Below the pieces are notes generated by a model, which was given only the letters and a program-made list of their open reading frames with translations, had not been told where the DNA came from and searched no databases. The translations under genes and the position numbers were made by a program. From positions 62,001 through 126,000 of the forward strand of contig JBBRVW010000002.1 in NCBI GenBank assembly GCA_038246545.1: a stretch of 64,000 nt of DNA, read 5' to 3'. Each line of letters starts with the position of its first letter. Within the stretch, counting starts at the first letter, position 1. Positions 1 through 8,472 of this stretch are shown here, piece by piece. This stretch comes from JBBRVW01 sp038246545. Its GTDB lineage: Bacteria > Actinomycetota > Actinomycetes > JACCUZ01.

Positions 1-1
1 G

Positions 2-400
2 GAGGAGCGCGTCACCAAGATCGTCGAAGGGCTCAAGGACCTCGCCCTCGAGGTGGAGGTGCCCGTGCTCGCGATCGTCGCCGCCGACAAGGAGGGCCTG
101 GCGGCGGGACGCCGGCTGCGGGTGCACAACCTGCGCGGCTCGTCGGCCCTCGCCTACGAGGCGGACATCGTCCTGATCATGAATGACAAGTACGACGTCG
201 TGGCCCGCCACCACCTCGTCTACGACGTCGGCAACGCCGAGCGGTTCCGCAACTGGGCGGTCGTCACGATCGAGAAGAACCGCTCGGGACTGGACAAGAT
301 CGACCTCGAGTTCCGCAAGCGGTTCGAGCAGGGTCGCTTCGAGACCGACGGCAACGCCGTCGCGGAGCAGCTGGTCGACGAGCGCGTCTACGTCGAGTAG
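2..400 (+). CDS. DnaB-like replicative helicase, C-terminal fragment (5' truncated by window)
   Basis: The open frame is already running at base 2 and ends with TAG at 398-400, giving about 132 visible residues. The visible part resembles the C-terminal RecA-fold domain of DnaB-type helicases: a segment ending in a buried strand (VPVLAIVAA), then SSALAYEADIVLIMND, which fits the family pattern of a glycine/serine-rich region followed by a strand and acidic turn, and finally VTIEKNRSGL, matching the family IVAKNRNGPTG-like strand and arginine finger region. The Walker motifs would lie upstream and are not seen. Its last base is 3 bp from the convergent end of the Tad-operon terminal gene. I cannot tell true replicative DnaB from a DnaB-like paralogue; the latter is more likely because the tail is divergent. 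Confidence 0.6.
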   Translation, partial: EERVTKIVEGLKDLALEVEVPVLAIVAADKEGLAAGRRLRVHNLRGSSALAYEADIVLIMNDKYDVVARHHLVYDVGNAERFRNWAVVTIEKNRSGLDKIDLEFRKRFEQGRFETDGNAVAEQLVDERVYVE

Positions 401-403
401 TCG

Positions 404-1993
404 TCAGCGGGGCAGGTCGGCCTCGTCCCGGAACTCCCAGAGCGTGCGGGCCAACGTCCTGGTCTCGACCGCCGCGCCGAGCAGCGGGCCGGCCTCGTTC
501 CCGAGGCCCGCCAGGATCGTGAGGTCGTCCTCGTCGAAGGGCGGGTCGTCCCGGCGGGCCAGCAGGAGGAGCGCCTCGATCTGCGGGATCGGGGCTGCCA
601 GCAGATGCCGCCAGCTCGCGAGCGGGGCGCCCTGCAGCTGCTCGCGGGCGATGTCGCTCTCCTCGATGATGACGCCCTTGTGGGCCTGGGCCACCTGCTG
701 GACCAGCCACGACTCGGCGTGCAGCTCGTACCGGTGCTCCAGGCGCCGCAGTCCGGTGCCCGCGGCGACCCGCCAGGCATCGTCGTCGGGGACCATCAGC
801 GCGCCGGCGTCGGCGTGGGTGCGCTCGACCGCGTCGAGGACGACGACCTCCGCCGTCTCCGGCACGCCGTAGAGGGTGTGCACGATCCTGCTCAGCCGCC
901 TGACGAGGTCGACGGCGTCGTCCGGCTGGACGGGGGCTGGTACGCGTGCTGCCGTGGCTGTCGGCTGTGCCGGACGTGGATCGGCGCCACCGGCCGGCCG
1001 GTCCGGCCCGGTGCGTTCGTGGCGACGGGTGGTGGCGGACTTCGAGGATTTCGGCCGCTCGGCGGGACGGAGAGCCTCCATCTCGCGCAGGGATGACCTC
1101 GTGGTACCAGTCGGCAGCTTGGTGCTCCGCCTTGTCCGCGGTACCGCGGACAGCGGAGGGGACTCGACGTCCCCCGGCGCCGGTCCTCCATCGTCGTCCG
1201 GGGGGTCGTCCGACGCTGGCAGCGGTGTGGCAAGCCCGTGCGAGGTCACCCGCTCGGGAGGAAGCCCGGTGGCCGGGACGGGGGAGGACACCTGCCGGAC
1301 CGGTTCGTCTTCCGGTGCCGAGGGCAGGTCCGGCCGCCAGGGGGTCTGCGGCGGCTCGGCGGAGACCGCAGCCGCGATCGGGGTCGCCAGCTCGGCTTCG
1401 GCTGCCACCACGCCGCGGTTCGTCCGCGGCGTCCCCGCGTCGGGAGTGAGCATCGCGGCATCTGCTGCCGGTGCAGCCGCCGAGGCGAGGTCGCCAATCG
1501 GCACGGGTGCATCCAGCACGTGGCGGGGAGCCGTGAGGCGGGCCACCAGGTCGTCGTCCTCGGTGAGCGGGTCGTCCCGGTCGAGCACCAGTTCCTGCAG
1601 CGCCTGGGTCACCTCGGCGTGCTGCGGCGGCATCGTCTGGTGCGCCCACGGTTCGCAGAGCAAGTCTTCCAGCGCTGCGAGCAGGGCCGGCTTGGAGATC
1701 GGTAGCGGCAGGACCGCCGCGGCCGGCAGCTGGCGCATCTCCGGCTCGTCCCATCCCGGACGGTCGCTCGAGACCAGCAGCACCGGTGCGAGCTTGGCGT
1801 GCGCCCGCAGGTTGGTGACGGCGGCCACCGCGAGGCGCGGGTTCTCGAGGTCGAGGATGAGCGCGTCCGCGTGCTCGGTCCCGGCGATCCAGTCGCCGAA
1901 CTCCGGCGGACGCAGGTCGACGACCTCGTAGTCGGTCGCCGACAGCCCCATCGCCATCGCGGGGTTGCGGGAGACGACCAGGACGCGCGCCAC
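404..1993 (-). CDS. Pseudo-receiver / GAF domain protein at the end of the Tad operon
   Basis: A 529-residue protein read from a GTG two bases after the tadC stop, so almost certainly translated with the Tad operon. Residues about 1-115 look like a response-regulator receiver fold (VARVLVVSRN, then ALILDLEN with Asp48 in the phospho-acceptor place, and a late KP pair), but the first acidic pair is replaced by SRN, so phosphorylation is doubtful. A long Pro/Thr/Ser-rich linker follows. The last 150 residues look like a GAF domain (LVRRLSRIVHTLYGVP ... GALMVPDDDAWRVAAGTG ... LLLLARRDDPPFDEDDL), the fold that usually binds small ligands. A regulator or polar-localisation factor for the pilus machine is an inference; I do not recognise a named family. 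Confidence 0.6.
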   Translation of the reverse strand: MARVLVVSRNPAMAMGLSATDYEVVDLRPPEFGDWIAGTEHADALILDLENPRLAVAAVTNLRAHAKLAPVLLVSSDRPGWDEPEMRQLPAAAVLPLPISKPALLAALEDLLCEPWAHQTMPPQHAEVTQALQELVLDRDDPLTEDDDLVARLTAPRHVLDAPVPIGDLASAAAPAADAAMLTPDAGTPRTNRGVVAAEAELATPIAAAVSAEPPQTPWRPDLPSAPEDEPVRQVSSPVPATGLPPERVTSHGLATPLPASDDPPDDDGGPAPGDVESPPLSAVPRTRRSTKLPTGTTRSSLREMEALRPAERPKSSKSATTRRHERTGPDRPAGGADPRPAQPTATAARVPAPVQPDDAVDLVRRLSRIVHTLYGVPETAEVVVLDAVERTHADAGALMVPDDDAWRVAAGTGLRRLEHRYELHAESWLVQQVAQAHKGVIIEESDIAREQLQGAPLASWRHLLAAPIPQIEALLLLARRDDPPFDEDDLTILAGLGNEAGPLLGAAVETRTLARTLWEFRDEADLPR

Positions 1994-1995
1994 GG

Positions 1996-2940
1996 TCAGG
2001 TGAGCCGACCGCTGAAGGAGTGGAAGATCGTGATGGCGGCAGGACCGAGGATGACGACGAACAGGGCCGGGAGGATGCAGAAGATCAGCGGGAAAAGGAT
2101 CTTCACCGGCACCTTCTGCGCCAGCTCCTCGGCCCGCTGGCGTCGCTTCGTGCGCATGTCCTTGGCCTGCACGCGCAGCACCTGGGCGATCGGGATGCCG
2201 AAGGCGTCGGCCTGGACCATGGCCGTGACGAAGCCGCGCAGCTCGGGCAGGTCCGAGCGCTCGCCGAGAGCACGGAGGGCCTCGACGCGGCCCAGGCCGA
2301 TCTGCATCTCCTGCAGCACCCGGAAGAACTCGTCGGCGAGCGGTCCGGTCGTGTTGCGGGCCACCTGCGAGAGGGAGGCATCGAACGCCAGACCGGCCTC
2401 GACCGAGATGGTGAGCAGGTCCATGGCGTCCGGCAGCTCCCGGCGGATCTGCTCGCGCCGGTTGTAGCCCAGCTGATAGATCGAAAGGTCGGGGGCGAAG
2501 AAACCCGCCAGTGAGAGGGTGATGGCGAGGCCGAGCACGGTGAGGAAACCTGCGCCGAGTGCGAGCGGGAGGGCGATCCCCAGAGCCAGGCCGGCGATCA
2601 GGCCGAGCATCTTGAAGGCGATGACCCGGTCGACGTCCCACTGCGGCGGATTGCCTGCCAGCTCGAGCCGGTGCCTGATGCGCGCGACCTGGTCACCAGC
2701 GGTGAGGCGCCTGCCCATCCGGGTGAAGCGACCGAGCATGGGCGTGACGACCCGCTCGAGGAACGGGCGGTTGAGCTCGTCCTGCATCGACTGCGGGGCG
2801 GCGCGCATGGCTTGGACGGCTGCGAGCGACCGCGACACCTGCTGCCGCTCCGACGTGATGGCACCCACGGTCGCGAGAGCCAGGGCGACCGCGAGGAATA
2901 TGCCGCCCAGGCCGAGGACGAGCAGCAGGCTGGCGTCCAT
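1996..2940 (-). CDS. tadC: Tad pilus inner-membrane platform protein TadC (type II secretion F family)
   Basis: A 314-residue integral membrane protein of the GspF/TadC class, one of the two platform subunits on which the TadA ATPase acts during Flp pilus assembly. There is an N-terminal membrane helix (LLLVLGLGGIFLAVALAL), a helix pair near residues 100-145, the cytoplasmic F domain with ELPDAMDLLTISVEAGL, and a C-terminal helix (FPLIFCILPALFVVILGPA). I chose ATG at 2940: it overlaps the tadB stop by one base (TGATG) and has GGAGG five bases upstream; an upstream in-frame start at 2973 lies inside tadB and adds residues without a better ribosome site. Length and topology are normal for TadC. 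Confidence 0.9.
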   Translation of the reverse strand: MDASLLLVLGLGGIFLAVALALATVGAITSERQQVSRSLAAVQAMRAAPQSMQDELNRPFLERVVTPMLGRFTRMGRRLTAGDQVARIRHRLELAGNPPQWDVDRVIAFKMLGLIAGLALGIALPLALGAGFLTVLGLAITLSLAGFFAPDLSIYQLGYNRREQIRRELPDAMDLLTISVEAGLAFDASLSQVARNTTGPLADEFFRVLQEMQIGLGRVEALRALGERSDLPELRGFVTAMVQADAFGIPIAQVLRVQAKDMRTKRRQRAEELAQKVPVKILFPLIFCILPALFVVILGPAAITIFHSFSGRLT

Positions 2941-4895
2941 CAGACCTCCACCTTGACGGCCTTGCGCATCCACAGGGCTCCGACGGCGAGCAGCACGACG
3001 CCGACGCCGAGCAGGAGCCAGCCGAGCAACTCGGAGACGAGGGGCTTGAGGTAGCTCGGCTGCGCCAGGGCCAGGTAGAGCGCGAACACCGGCGGCAGCA
3101 GGCCGAGGATCCAGGCGGACAGCCGACCCTCCGCCGACAGCACCTTGACCTGCCGGCGCAGCGTCTCGCGCTCGCGCAGGGTCGCAGACACGGTGGTCAG
3201 GAGCTCGGCCAGGTTGCCACCGACCTCCCGCTGGATCCGGATCGCCATGACGACCCAGGCGAAGTCCTTGCTCTTCATCCGGTCCGCGATGCCCTCCATC
3301 GCGTCCTCCATGGGAACGCCGAGCCTGGCCTCCACGAGCGCGCGGTTGAACTCACCGGTGATGGGCTGCGAGCCCTCACGCACGACGGTGTCCATGGCCT
3401 GCGGCATCGAGTAGCCCGCCGACAGGCTGCCGGCGATGAGCTGCAGCGTGTCGGGGAGCTGGGCCAGGAAAGCGGAGGTGCGGCGCGACTCCTTGACCAC
3501 CAGGTACGCCCATGGCAGCCCGAGCCCGGCGGCCAGTCCGAGGGCGGTCGGGAGGATCTGCCCGCCCGAGACCAGCAGCAGGATCAGGGCGGCGCCGATC
3601 GCGATGGCGAGATGGACGAGCATCCACTCCGCGGCGCGGAGTGGCACACCCGCTGCCTCCAGCCGCAGTGCGAGCGCGCTCTCGAAGTCACGCCTGTCGA
3701 CGACCTTGCCCGCCAGCTCGACGGCGCTGCGCGCCACCTGGCTGCTGCCGAGGGCTGTCGTAATCTCCTCCTGCTTGACCGGGGCGCGGCCGGTCAGCGT
3801 GTAGAGCGAGAGGCGGCGGCGGACCCGACCCTGCTTCTCGTCGCGCCGCACGGCGGCCAGGGCCACGTAGACGATGACCAGCAGGCCGAGGAAGAAGGCA
3901 CCCAGGAGGTAGGGCAGCGTGGCGGAGTCGAACAGCGACGAGCTGGACGTCTCGACCGGGGTCGGGGCGGCGATCTGCGTGGGCGCGGCTGCACTGCCCG
4001 ACGCGGACGAGATGCTGCTGGCGCGCAGCCGCTCGGCGCCGGCTGTCGCGGTGACGACGACCTGCGCCGAGTTGGCGACGTCGGCCGGCAGGTCGCCGGT
4101 GATGCTGATCTGTGTCCTGATGTCCTCCGCGGCCTGCTGGAAGACGGACGCGAGGTTGGCAGTCCCGGCCTTGACGATCGTGCCCTGGGTGCCGGTGACC
4201 AGCTCGGACAGCTGGGCCGGCGCGACGGCCTCCGGCCCTATGTAGACGCCGTTGATACGCACGCCGTCGTCGGTCGCATGTCCCACCGCCTGGAGAAGGG
4301 TGGTGGTGCTGTTGCCGAACTCGTTGCCGTCGGAGAGCAGCAGGACGCTGCGGACACCCGCGTCGCCGGTCTGGTCGGCGGCCAGGGCAGCACCGTCGTA
4401 GAGCGCGGTCCCGGTCGTCGTGCTCAGTGCCAGCGACTGGATCACGGCCTTGACGGCGGCGTGGTCTGTCGTCGGGAGCTGGGGCGTGTCGGTGACGTCG
4501 GCGAAGGTCACGAGGCCGACCTCGACGTCGGCCGGGAGCGAGTCGAGGAACGCGGTCGCGGCCGTCCTCGCAGCGTCGAACTTGTTGTCGGCAGCCATGC
4601 TCTTGCTGGTGTCGATCGCGAGGACGGTCGTGCGCGTCACGGAGGTACCGCTGTCCAGCTGGTCGACCTTGGGGTTGCCGATCTCCGTGCCGCCGATGGT
4701 CACCTTGACCGAGGACAGGTCGATGGTGGTGCCGGCGGGGAGCCCGTCGGCCTGGAAGACGACCTGGAGCTTGCCGCCGTCACGGGTGGCGAGCGCGATC
4801 CGGCCGGATGCAGCGGCTGTCGCGGGTCCGCCCGTGGCGAGGACGCCGAGGGCACCGAGCAGGACGACCGCGGCGAGGCGACGGCCCTTCGTCAT
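2940..4895 (-). CDS. tadB: VWA domain-TadB fusion, Tad pilus platform protein
   Basis: A 651-residue fusion. Residues 1-28 are a Sec-type signal (basic start, AAVVLLGALGVLATGGPATA). Residues about 85-275 are a von Willebrand A domain with the metal-ion site DTSKSM at 95-100 and LLLSDGNEF later. A Ser/Ala-rich linker and a membrane helix (LPYLLGAFFLGLLVIVYVAL, about 325-345) lead to a cytoplasmic type II secretion F domain (LPDTLQLIAGSLSAGYSMPQ) and two C-terminal helices. The F domain alone is a normal TadB; the secreted VWA half would be outside the membrane, so the protein could link platform and surface. It overlaps tadA by the ATGA tetranucleotide at its 5' end and tadC at its 3' end. Confidence 0.87.
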   Translation of the reverse strand: MTKGRRLAAVVLLGALGVLATGGPATAAASGRIALATRDGGKLQVVFQADGLPAGTTIDLSSVKVTIGGTEIGNPKVDQLDSGTSVTRTTVLAIDTSKSMAADNKFDAARTAATAFLDSLPADVEVGLVTFADVTDTPQLPTTDHAAVKAVIQSLALSTTTGTALYDGAALAADQTGDAGVRSVLLLSDGNEFGNSTTTLLQAVGHATDDGVRINGVYIGPEAVAPAQLSELVTGTQGTIVKAGTANLASVFQQAAEDIRTQISITGDLPADVANSAQVVVTATAGAERLRASSISSASGSAAAPTQIAAPTPVETSSSSLFDSATLPYLLGAFFLGLLVIVYVALAAVRRDEKQGRVRRRLSLYTLTGRAPVKQEEITTALGSSQVARSAVELAGKVVDRRDFESALALRLEAAGVPLRAAEWMLVHLAIAIGAALILLLVSGGQILPTALGLAAGLGLPWAYLVVKESRRTSAFLAQLPDTLQLIAGSLSAGYSMPQAMDTVVREGSQPITGEFNRALVEARLGVPMEDAMEGIADRMKSKDFAWVVMAIRIQREVGGNLAELLTTVSATLRERETLRRQVKVLSAEGRLSAWILGLLPPVFALYLALAQPSYLKPLVSELLGWLLLGVGVVLLAVGALWMRKAVKVEV

Positions 4896-6286
4896 CGCCC
4901 AAACTTCTCGAAGGCGAAGATCGTGGGGTCGACCGTCACCCCGGAGGAGGCGAGCTTCTCCAGAAACTTGGGGCGTAGGCCGGTGGACTTCAGGGTCCCC
5001 AGCGACCGGCCGGCCTCGTCGAAGCCGGCGCTGTAGTCGAAGAGAAAGATGTCCTGGAGGGTGATGACGTCGCCCTCCATGCCCACCACTTCGGTGATGT
5101 GGGTGATGTGCCGGGTGCCGTCCTTGAACCTCGCCTGCTGCACGATGAGGTCGATCGCGCTGGACACCTGTTCGCGGATCGCGCGCACCGGGAGGTCGAC
5201 GCCTGCCATCAGCACCATCGTCTCGACGCGCGACAGCACGTCGCGCGGGGCGTTGGCGTGCACCGTGCAGATGGAACCGTCGTGGCCGGTGTTCATTGCC
5301 TGCAGCATGTCGAGCGCCGCCGCGTCACGGATCTCACCGACGACGATGCGGTCGGGCCGCATGCGCAGTGAGTTCCGGACCAGGTCGCGGATCTTGACCT
5401 CGCCGCGACCCTCGATGTTCGGCGGGCGCGCCTCGAGCCGCAGGACGTGGTCCTGGTGCAGCTGGAGCTCGGCGGCGTCCTCGATCGTGATGACGCGCTC
5501 GTCGCCCGGGATGAACGACGAGAGCACGTTGAGGGTCGTGGTCTTGCCGGCGCCGGTGCCACCAGCGACCAGGATGTTGAGCTTGCCCCGGACACACTTC
5601 TCGAGGAAGTCCGAGACGGTGCGGCTCATGGTGCCGAAGCCGATGAGGTCCTCGACCATGTACGGGTCGGCCGAGAACTTCCGAATGGTGAGCAGGGAGC
5701 CGTCGATCGCCAGTGGCGGGATCACCGCGTTGACGCGGCTGCCGTCGGGCAGGCGGGCGTCGACCATCGGGCTCGACTCGTCCACGCGCCGGCCGACCCG
5801 GGCCACGATCTTGTCGATCGTGCGGCGGAGGTGGCCCTCGTCGCTGAACGTACCCTCGACCGGGTGCACCCGACCGGCCCGCTCGATGAAGATCGCGTCG
5901 AAGCCGTTGACCATGACCTCGGTGATGTCCGGGTCGCGCAGGTACGGCTCGAGCGGTCCGTAGCCGAGGATGTCGTCAGCGATCTCTTGGGCGATGCGCG
6001 CCCGGTCCGCGACGGTGAGCGGCGTCTCCTCCTGGGCCAGCACCTCCTGCAGGGTCTGGCGCACCTTCTGCTCGAGCTCGGACTGCGTGAGCCGCGAGTC
6101 GTAGAGCTTGGGGCCGAGGTTGTCGAGGAGGGTCTGGTGGACCGTCCTCTTGAGGTCGCTGAAAGGGTCGACGCTGCGGCGGGCCCTCGGTGCGGCCGAG
6201 ACGAAGCTGCCGTCGCTTACGCCGTTGTCGGTGGGGACGACGCCGCGCTCGCGCTTCGCTGCGGCAAGCCGGTCGGCAAGGCTCAT
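4892..6286 (-). CDS. tadA: Tad pilus assembly ATPase TadA/CpaF
   Basis: A 464-residue secretion ATPase of the GspE/CpaF family that powers Flp pilus extension. Visible motifs: Walker A GGTGAGKTT at 242-250, Asp box VITIEDAAEL at 265-274, Walker B RIVVGEIRDAA at 313-323 and His box TGHDGSICTVHAN at 333-345. The N-terminal domain carries ILGYGPLEPYLRDPDITEVMVNG, typical of CpaF. ATG at 6286 overlaps the tadZ stop (ATGA) and has a GGAGAG site upstream; the reading frame stays open far upstream but there it is antisense-like shadow within tadZ. The 3' end overlaps the tadB start by four bases, so translation is probably coupled. Confidence 0.95.
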   Translation of the reverse strand: MSLADRLAAAKRERGVVPTDNGVSDGSFVSAAPRARRSVDPFSDLKRTVHQTLLDNLGPKLYDSRLTQSELEQKVRQTLQEVLAQEETPLTVADRARIAQEIADDILGYGPLEPYLRDPDITEVMVNGFDAIFIERAGRVHPVEGTFSDEGHLRRTIDKIVARVGRRVDESSPMVDARLPDGSRVNAVIPPLAIDGSLLTIRKFSADPYMVEDLIGFGTMSRTVSDFLEKCVRGKLNILVAGGTGAGKTTTLNVLSSFIPGDERVITIEDAAELQLHQDHVLRLEARPPNIEGRGEVKIRDLVRNSLRMRPDRIVVGEIRDAAALDMLQAMNTGHDGSICTVHANAPRDVLSRVETMVLMAGVDLPVRAIREQVSSAIDLIVQQARFKDGTRHITHITEVVGMEGDVITLQDIFLFDYSAGFDEAGRSLGTLKSTGLRPKFLEKLASSGVTVDPTIFAFEKFGR

Positions 6287-7497
6287 GTGGACTTCGCTCT
6301 CCTGCGGAGCAGACCGCGCCGGTCGGTGCGCAGCTCGCTCGGGATGGAGCCGTCGCTGCTCGCGGTCGCTGTGTTGGCGGCGACGTTGCGCTCGGCGAAC
6401 GCCTTGATGGCCAGGCTGACCGGGTGCTTCGGGTCGTCGAGGACGATCGGGACGCCCCGGTTGATGGACGCCGGGACGTCGCGCGAGCTCGGGATCTGGG
6501 CCGCGATCGGCGCCTTGAGGGTCTTTTCGACCTCGCTCAGCGCGAGCCCGACCTTCGAGTCGGCCCGGTTGAGCACGAGCCGCCACTTCTCGCGCGGGTA
6601 GTTGAGCAGGTCGAGCGTCTCGAGCGTCAGCTTGAGGTTCTTCAGGGCCGGGATGTCGAGCGTCGCCAGCAGCGCGACCAGGTCGCTCTGGTCGAACGCG
6701 GCGAGCACGTGGTCGTCGAACGCCGGCGGGGTGTCGACGACCACGTAGTCGAACTGCTGCTTGAGCAGGGTCAGCACGGTCGTCACCAGCGACGCGGGGA
6801 TCGACTCGGCTGTCCCCGGTTCGATCGGCGCAACGAGCGTGGTGAGACCGGGGGAGTGCGGCGTGAGCAGGGACAGCACGGCCGACGCGTCGAGGCTGTC
6901 GGCCAGCGGGACGGCGTCGGCGATGGTGTGCGCCGGGAAGAGCTGCAGGGCGATCGCGACGTCGCCGAAAGCGAGGTCGAGGTCGACGAGGCAGACCTCG
7001 CGGCGGCCGCGGTCGGCCAGCGCCGCGGCGAGGTTGGTCGCCAGCGTCGTCTTGCCGCACCCGCCCTTCGCCGAGAACACGGTGACGAGCTGGCCGCGGC
7101 TCACCGGCTCGCCGCTGGAGGGAGTGCCCTCGACGGTCTCGCGCAGCTGGCGGGCCAGCTCGCGGGCGCGTCGCACGGCACTGTTCAACCCGGCGAGGTC
7201 GCGCTCTTCGACGACCTCGAACACTCCGGAGCGCAACGCGTCGGTGAGCACCGAGGTGTCCACCCGCCGGCGGACGAGGATGACGGCGAGGCTGGGTCGC
7301 GTCACGCGCATCGCCGCTGCGAGAGCGAGGGCCGCCGACTGGTCGACGGTCGGGCCGAGCACGACGACGTCCTCGCCGAACTGGGTCTCGAGGTGCCGGC
7401 GCAGCGCGTCGAGGGACGGCAGCACCATGCTGTCCGGGCCGAGCGCCGAGTGCAGCGTCTCGGAGATGTTGGGGTCGAGGTCGACGATCGCCGTCAT
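6283..7497 (-). CDS. tadZ: Tad pilus localisation ATPase TadZ/CpaE
   Basis: A 404-residue MinD/ParA-like protein with an atypical receiver-like N-terminal domain (about 1-115) followed by a P-loop ATPase. The deviant Walker A is KGGCGKTT at 144-151, followed by VCLVDLDLAFGD and VVVDTPPAFDD, as in CpaE. CpaE/TadZ proteins mark the cell site where the Tad machine assembles. The gene lies one base after cpaB's stop and overlaps tadA by ATGA, so it is the second gene of the operon. The N-terminal domain does not show a clean phospho-acceptor set, which is usual for this family. Confidence 0.92.
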   Translation of the reverse strand: MTAIVDLDPNISETLHSALGPDSMVLPSLDALRRHLETQFGEDVVVLGPTVDQSAALALAAAMRVTRPSLAVILVRRRVDTSVLTDALRSGVFEVVEERDLAGLNSAVRRARELARQLRETVEGTPSSGEPVSRGQLVTVFSAKGGCGKTTLATNLAAALADRGRREVCLVDLDLAFGDVAIALQLFPAHTIADAVPLADSLDASAVLSLLTPHSPGLTTLVAPIEPGTAESIPASLVTTVLTLLKQQFDYVVVDTPPAFDDHVLAAFDQSDLVALLATLDIPALKNLKLTLETLDLLNYPREKWRLVLNRADSKVGLALSEVEKTLKAPIAAQIPSSRDVPASINRGVPIVLDDPKHPVSLAIKAFAERNVAANTATASSDGSIPSELRTDRRGLLRRRAKST

Positions 7498-7498
7498 G

Positions 7499-8242
7499 TC
7501 AGTTGAAGAGGTTCTTCGCGGTCGTGCCGGTGTCCGTCGGGTCGATCTTGGCGCCCTTGCCCAGCAGCGTGAAGTACATCTCGCCGTGCGACGTCCCGTA
7601 GACGATCTTCTGGGCCTGGTCCTGGTCGACCGCCAACGTCATGATCGCCTTGGGTAGTTCCTCGGTCTGCGCCGAGGATCCAGTCCCGGTCGTGGTCGGG
7701 ACGACCGTGATGGCTCCGGTGGCGATGACCTCGACGGACGGGAGAAGGAACCGGGTGCTCTCCTGGCCCGCGTTCGGCCCGCTGGTGTCGGACGTCGTGA
7801 GCATGATGGCCACCACGTCACCGGGGGTGATGAAGCCAGCTACCCGGGCCGGGTCACCGAGCTGGATGCTGACGGCGAGCTTGCCGTCCGGGATCGGCAG
7901 GGTGCTGCTGTCGCCCAGGTCACCGAACTGCGTCGTGAGGATCGGTTCGCCGACGGCGATCGGCGCGAGAGCCACCTTGGTCGCGATGGCGGAGATGTCG
8001 CTCATCGCCGCGAGTCCCTCGACGCTCTTGGCGAGGTACTCCCGGGTGTCGATGGCTCCGAGATCGCTGGCCTGCTGGGCTGTCGTCCCCGGCGTGATGT
8101 TCGCGGTGGCCACGAGAATGTTGACCAGCTTGTAGTCGGCACCGGCGCGCTCGTCCACGCCGTTGACGTAGAGGAACACCCCGGTCGTCCCGAGTGCCGC
8201 CACGACCAGGGCAGCGATGAGGAGGAGAGTGCGTCGTCCCAT
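7499..8242 (-). CDS. cpaB: Flp pilus assembly protein CpaB/RcpC
   Basis: A 247-residue protein with one N-terminal membrane helix (LLLIAALVVAALGTTGVFLYV) and an extracytoplasmic SAF-like domain (VNILVATANITPGTTAQQAS, then IPDGKLAVSIQL and FITPGDVVAIML), which is the RcpC/CpaB signature. CpaB proteins act in the envelope during Flp pilus assembly; in diderms they are periplasmic, so in this monoderm it would face the wall. It is the first gene of the minus-strand operon cpaB-tadZ-tadA-tadB-tadC-404/1993, with the promoter expected in 8243-8472. No Flp pilin or prepilin peptidase gene is found beside it. Confidence 0.85.
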   Translation of the reverse strand: MGRRTLLLIAALVVAALGTTGVFLYVNGVDERAGADYKLVNILVATANITPGTTAQQASDLGAIDTREYLAKSVEGLAAMSDISAIATKVALAPIAVGEPILTTQFGDLGDSSTLPIPDGKLAVSIQLGDPARVAGFITPGDVVAIMLTTSDTSGPNAGQESTRFLLPSVEVIATGAITVVPTTTGTGSSAQTEELPKAIMTLAVDQDQAQKIVYGTSHGEMYFTLLGKGAKIDPTDTGTTAKNLFN

Positions 8243-8299
8243 GAGTCCTTCAATCGGTACGTTCGCGGCGGAGTTGAGCCGGAGCGGTCACAGTCTGTC

Positions 8300-8340
8300 C
8301 GTCGGGGGGTGTCGCGATCTGGCTGTCGACACCCCCGACG
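8300..8340. promoter_or_regulatory. Stem-loop / inverted repeat in the Tad-operon leader
   Basis: An inverted repeat of 14-15 bp (CGTCGGGGGGTGTCG at 8300-8314 against CGACACCCCCGACG at 8327-8340, one bulged G) lies 58 bp upstream of the cpaB start, in the 230-bp gap between cpaB and the ABC permease end. Read from the upstream gene it could end transcription, read from the operon it could be a leader hairpin or an operator. No T-run follows it on either strand. Confidence 0.4.
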
Positions 8341-8472
8341 GTACCTAGCGCCGCCTGGCCTGGGGGCCAATTGCCCCAATCTCATGCCTTCGGCGGTCCC
8401 GATCCGTCGGAGTGCCACCCGGGGGCGACCACAGGGCGGGGCTCCTGGCGCGACGGACGGGTCGCAGGTGGC

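Noticed and set aside
4892..7060. Upstream extension of TadA to 7060
   Set aside because: The added 258 residues are an Arg/Pro-rich shadow of tadZ; the ATGA overlap and ribosome site fix the start at 6286.
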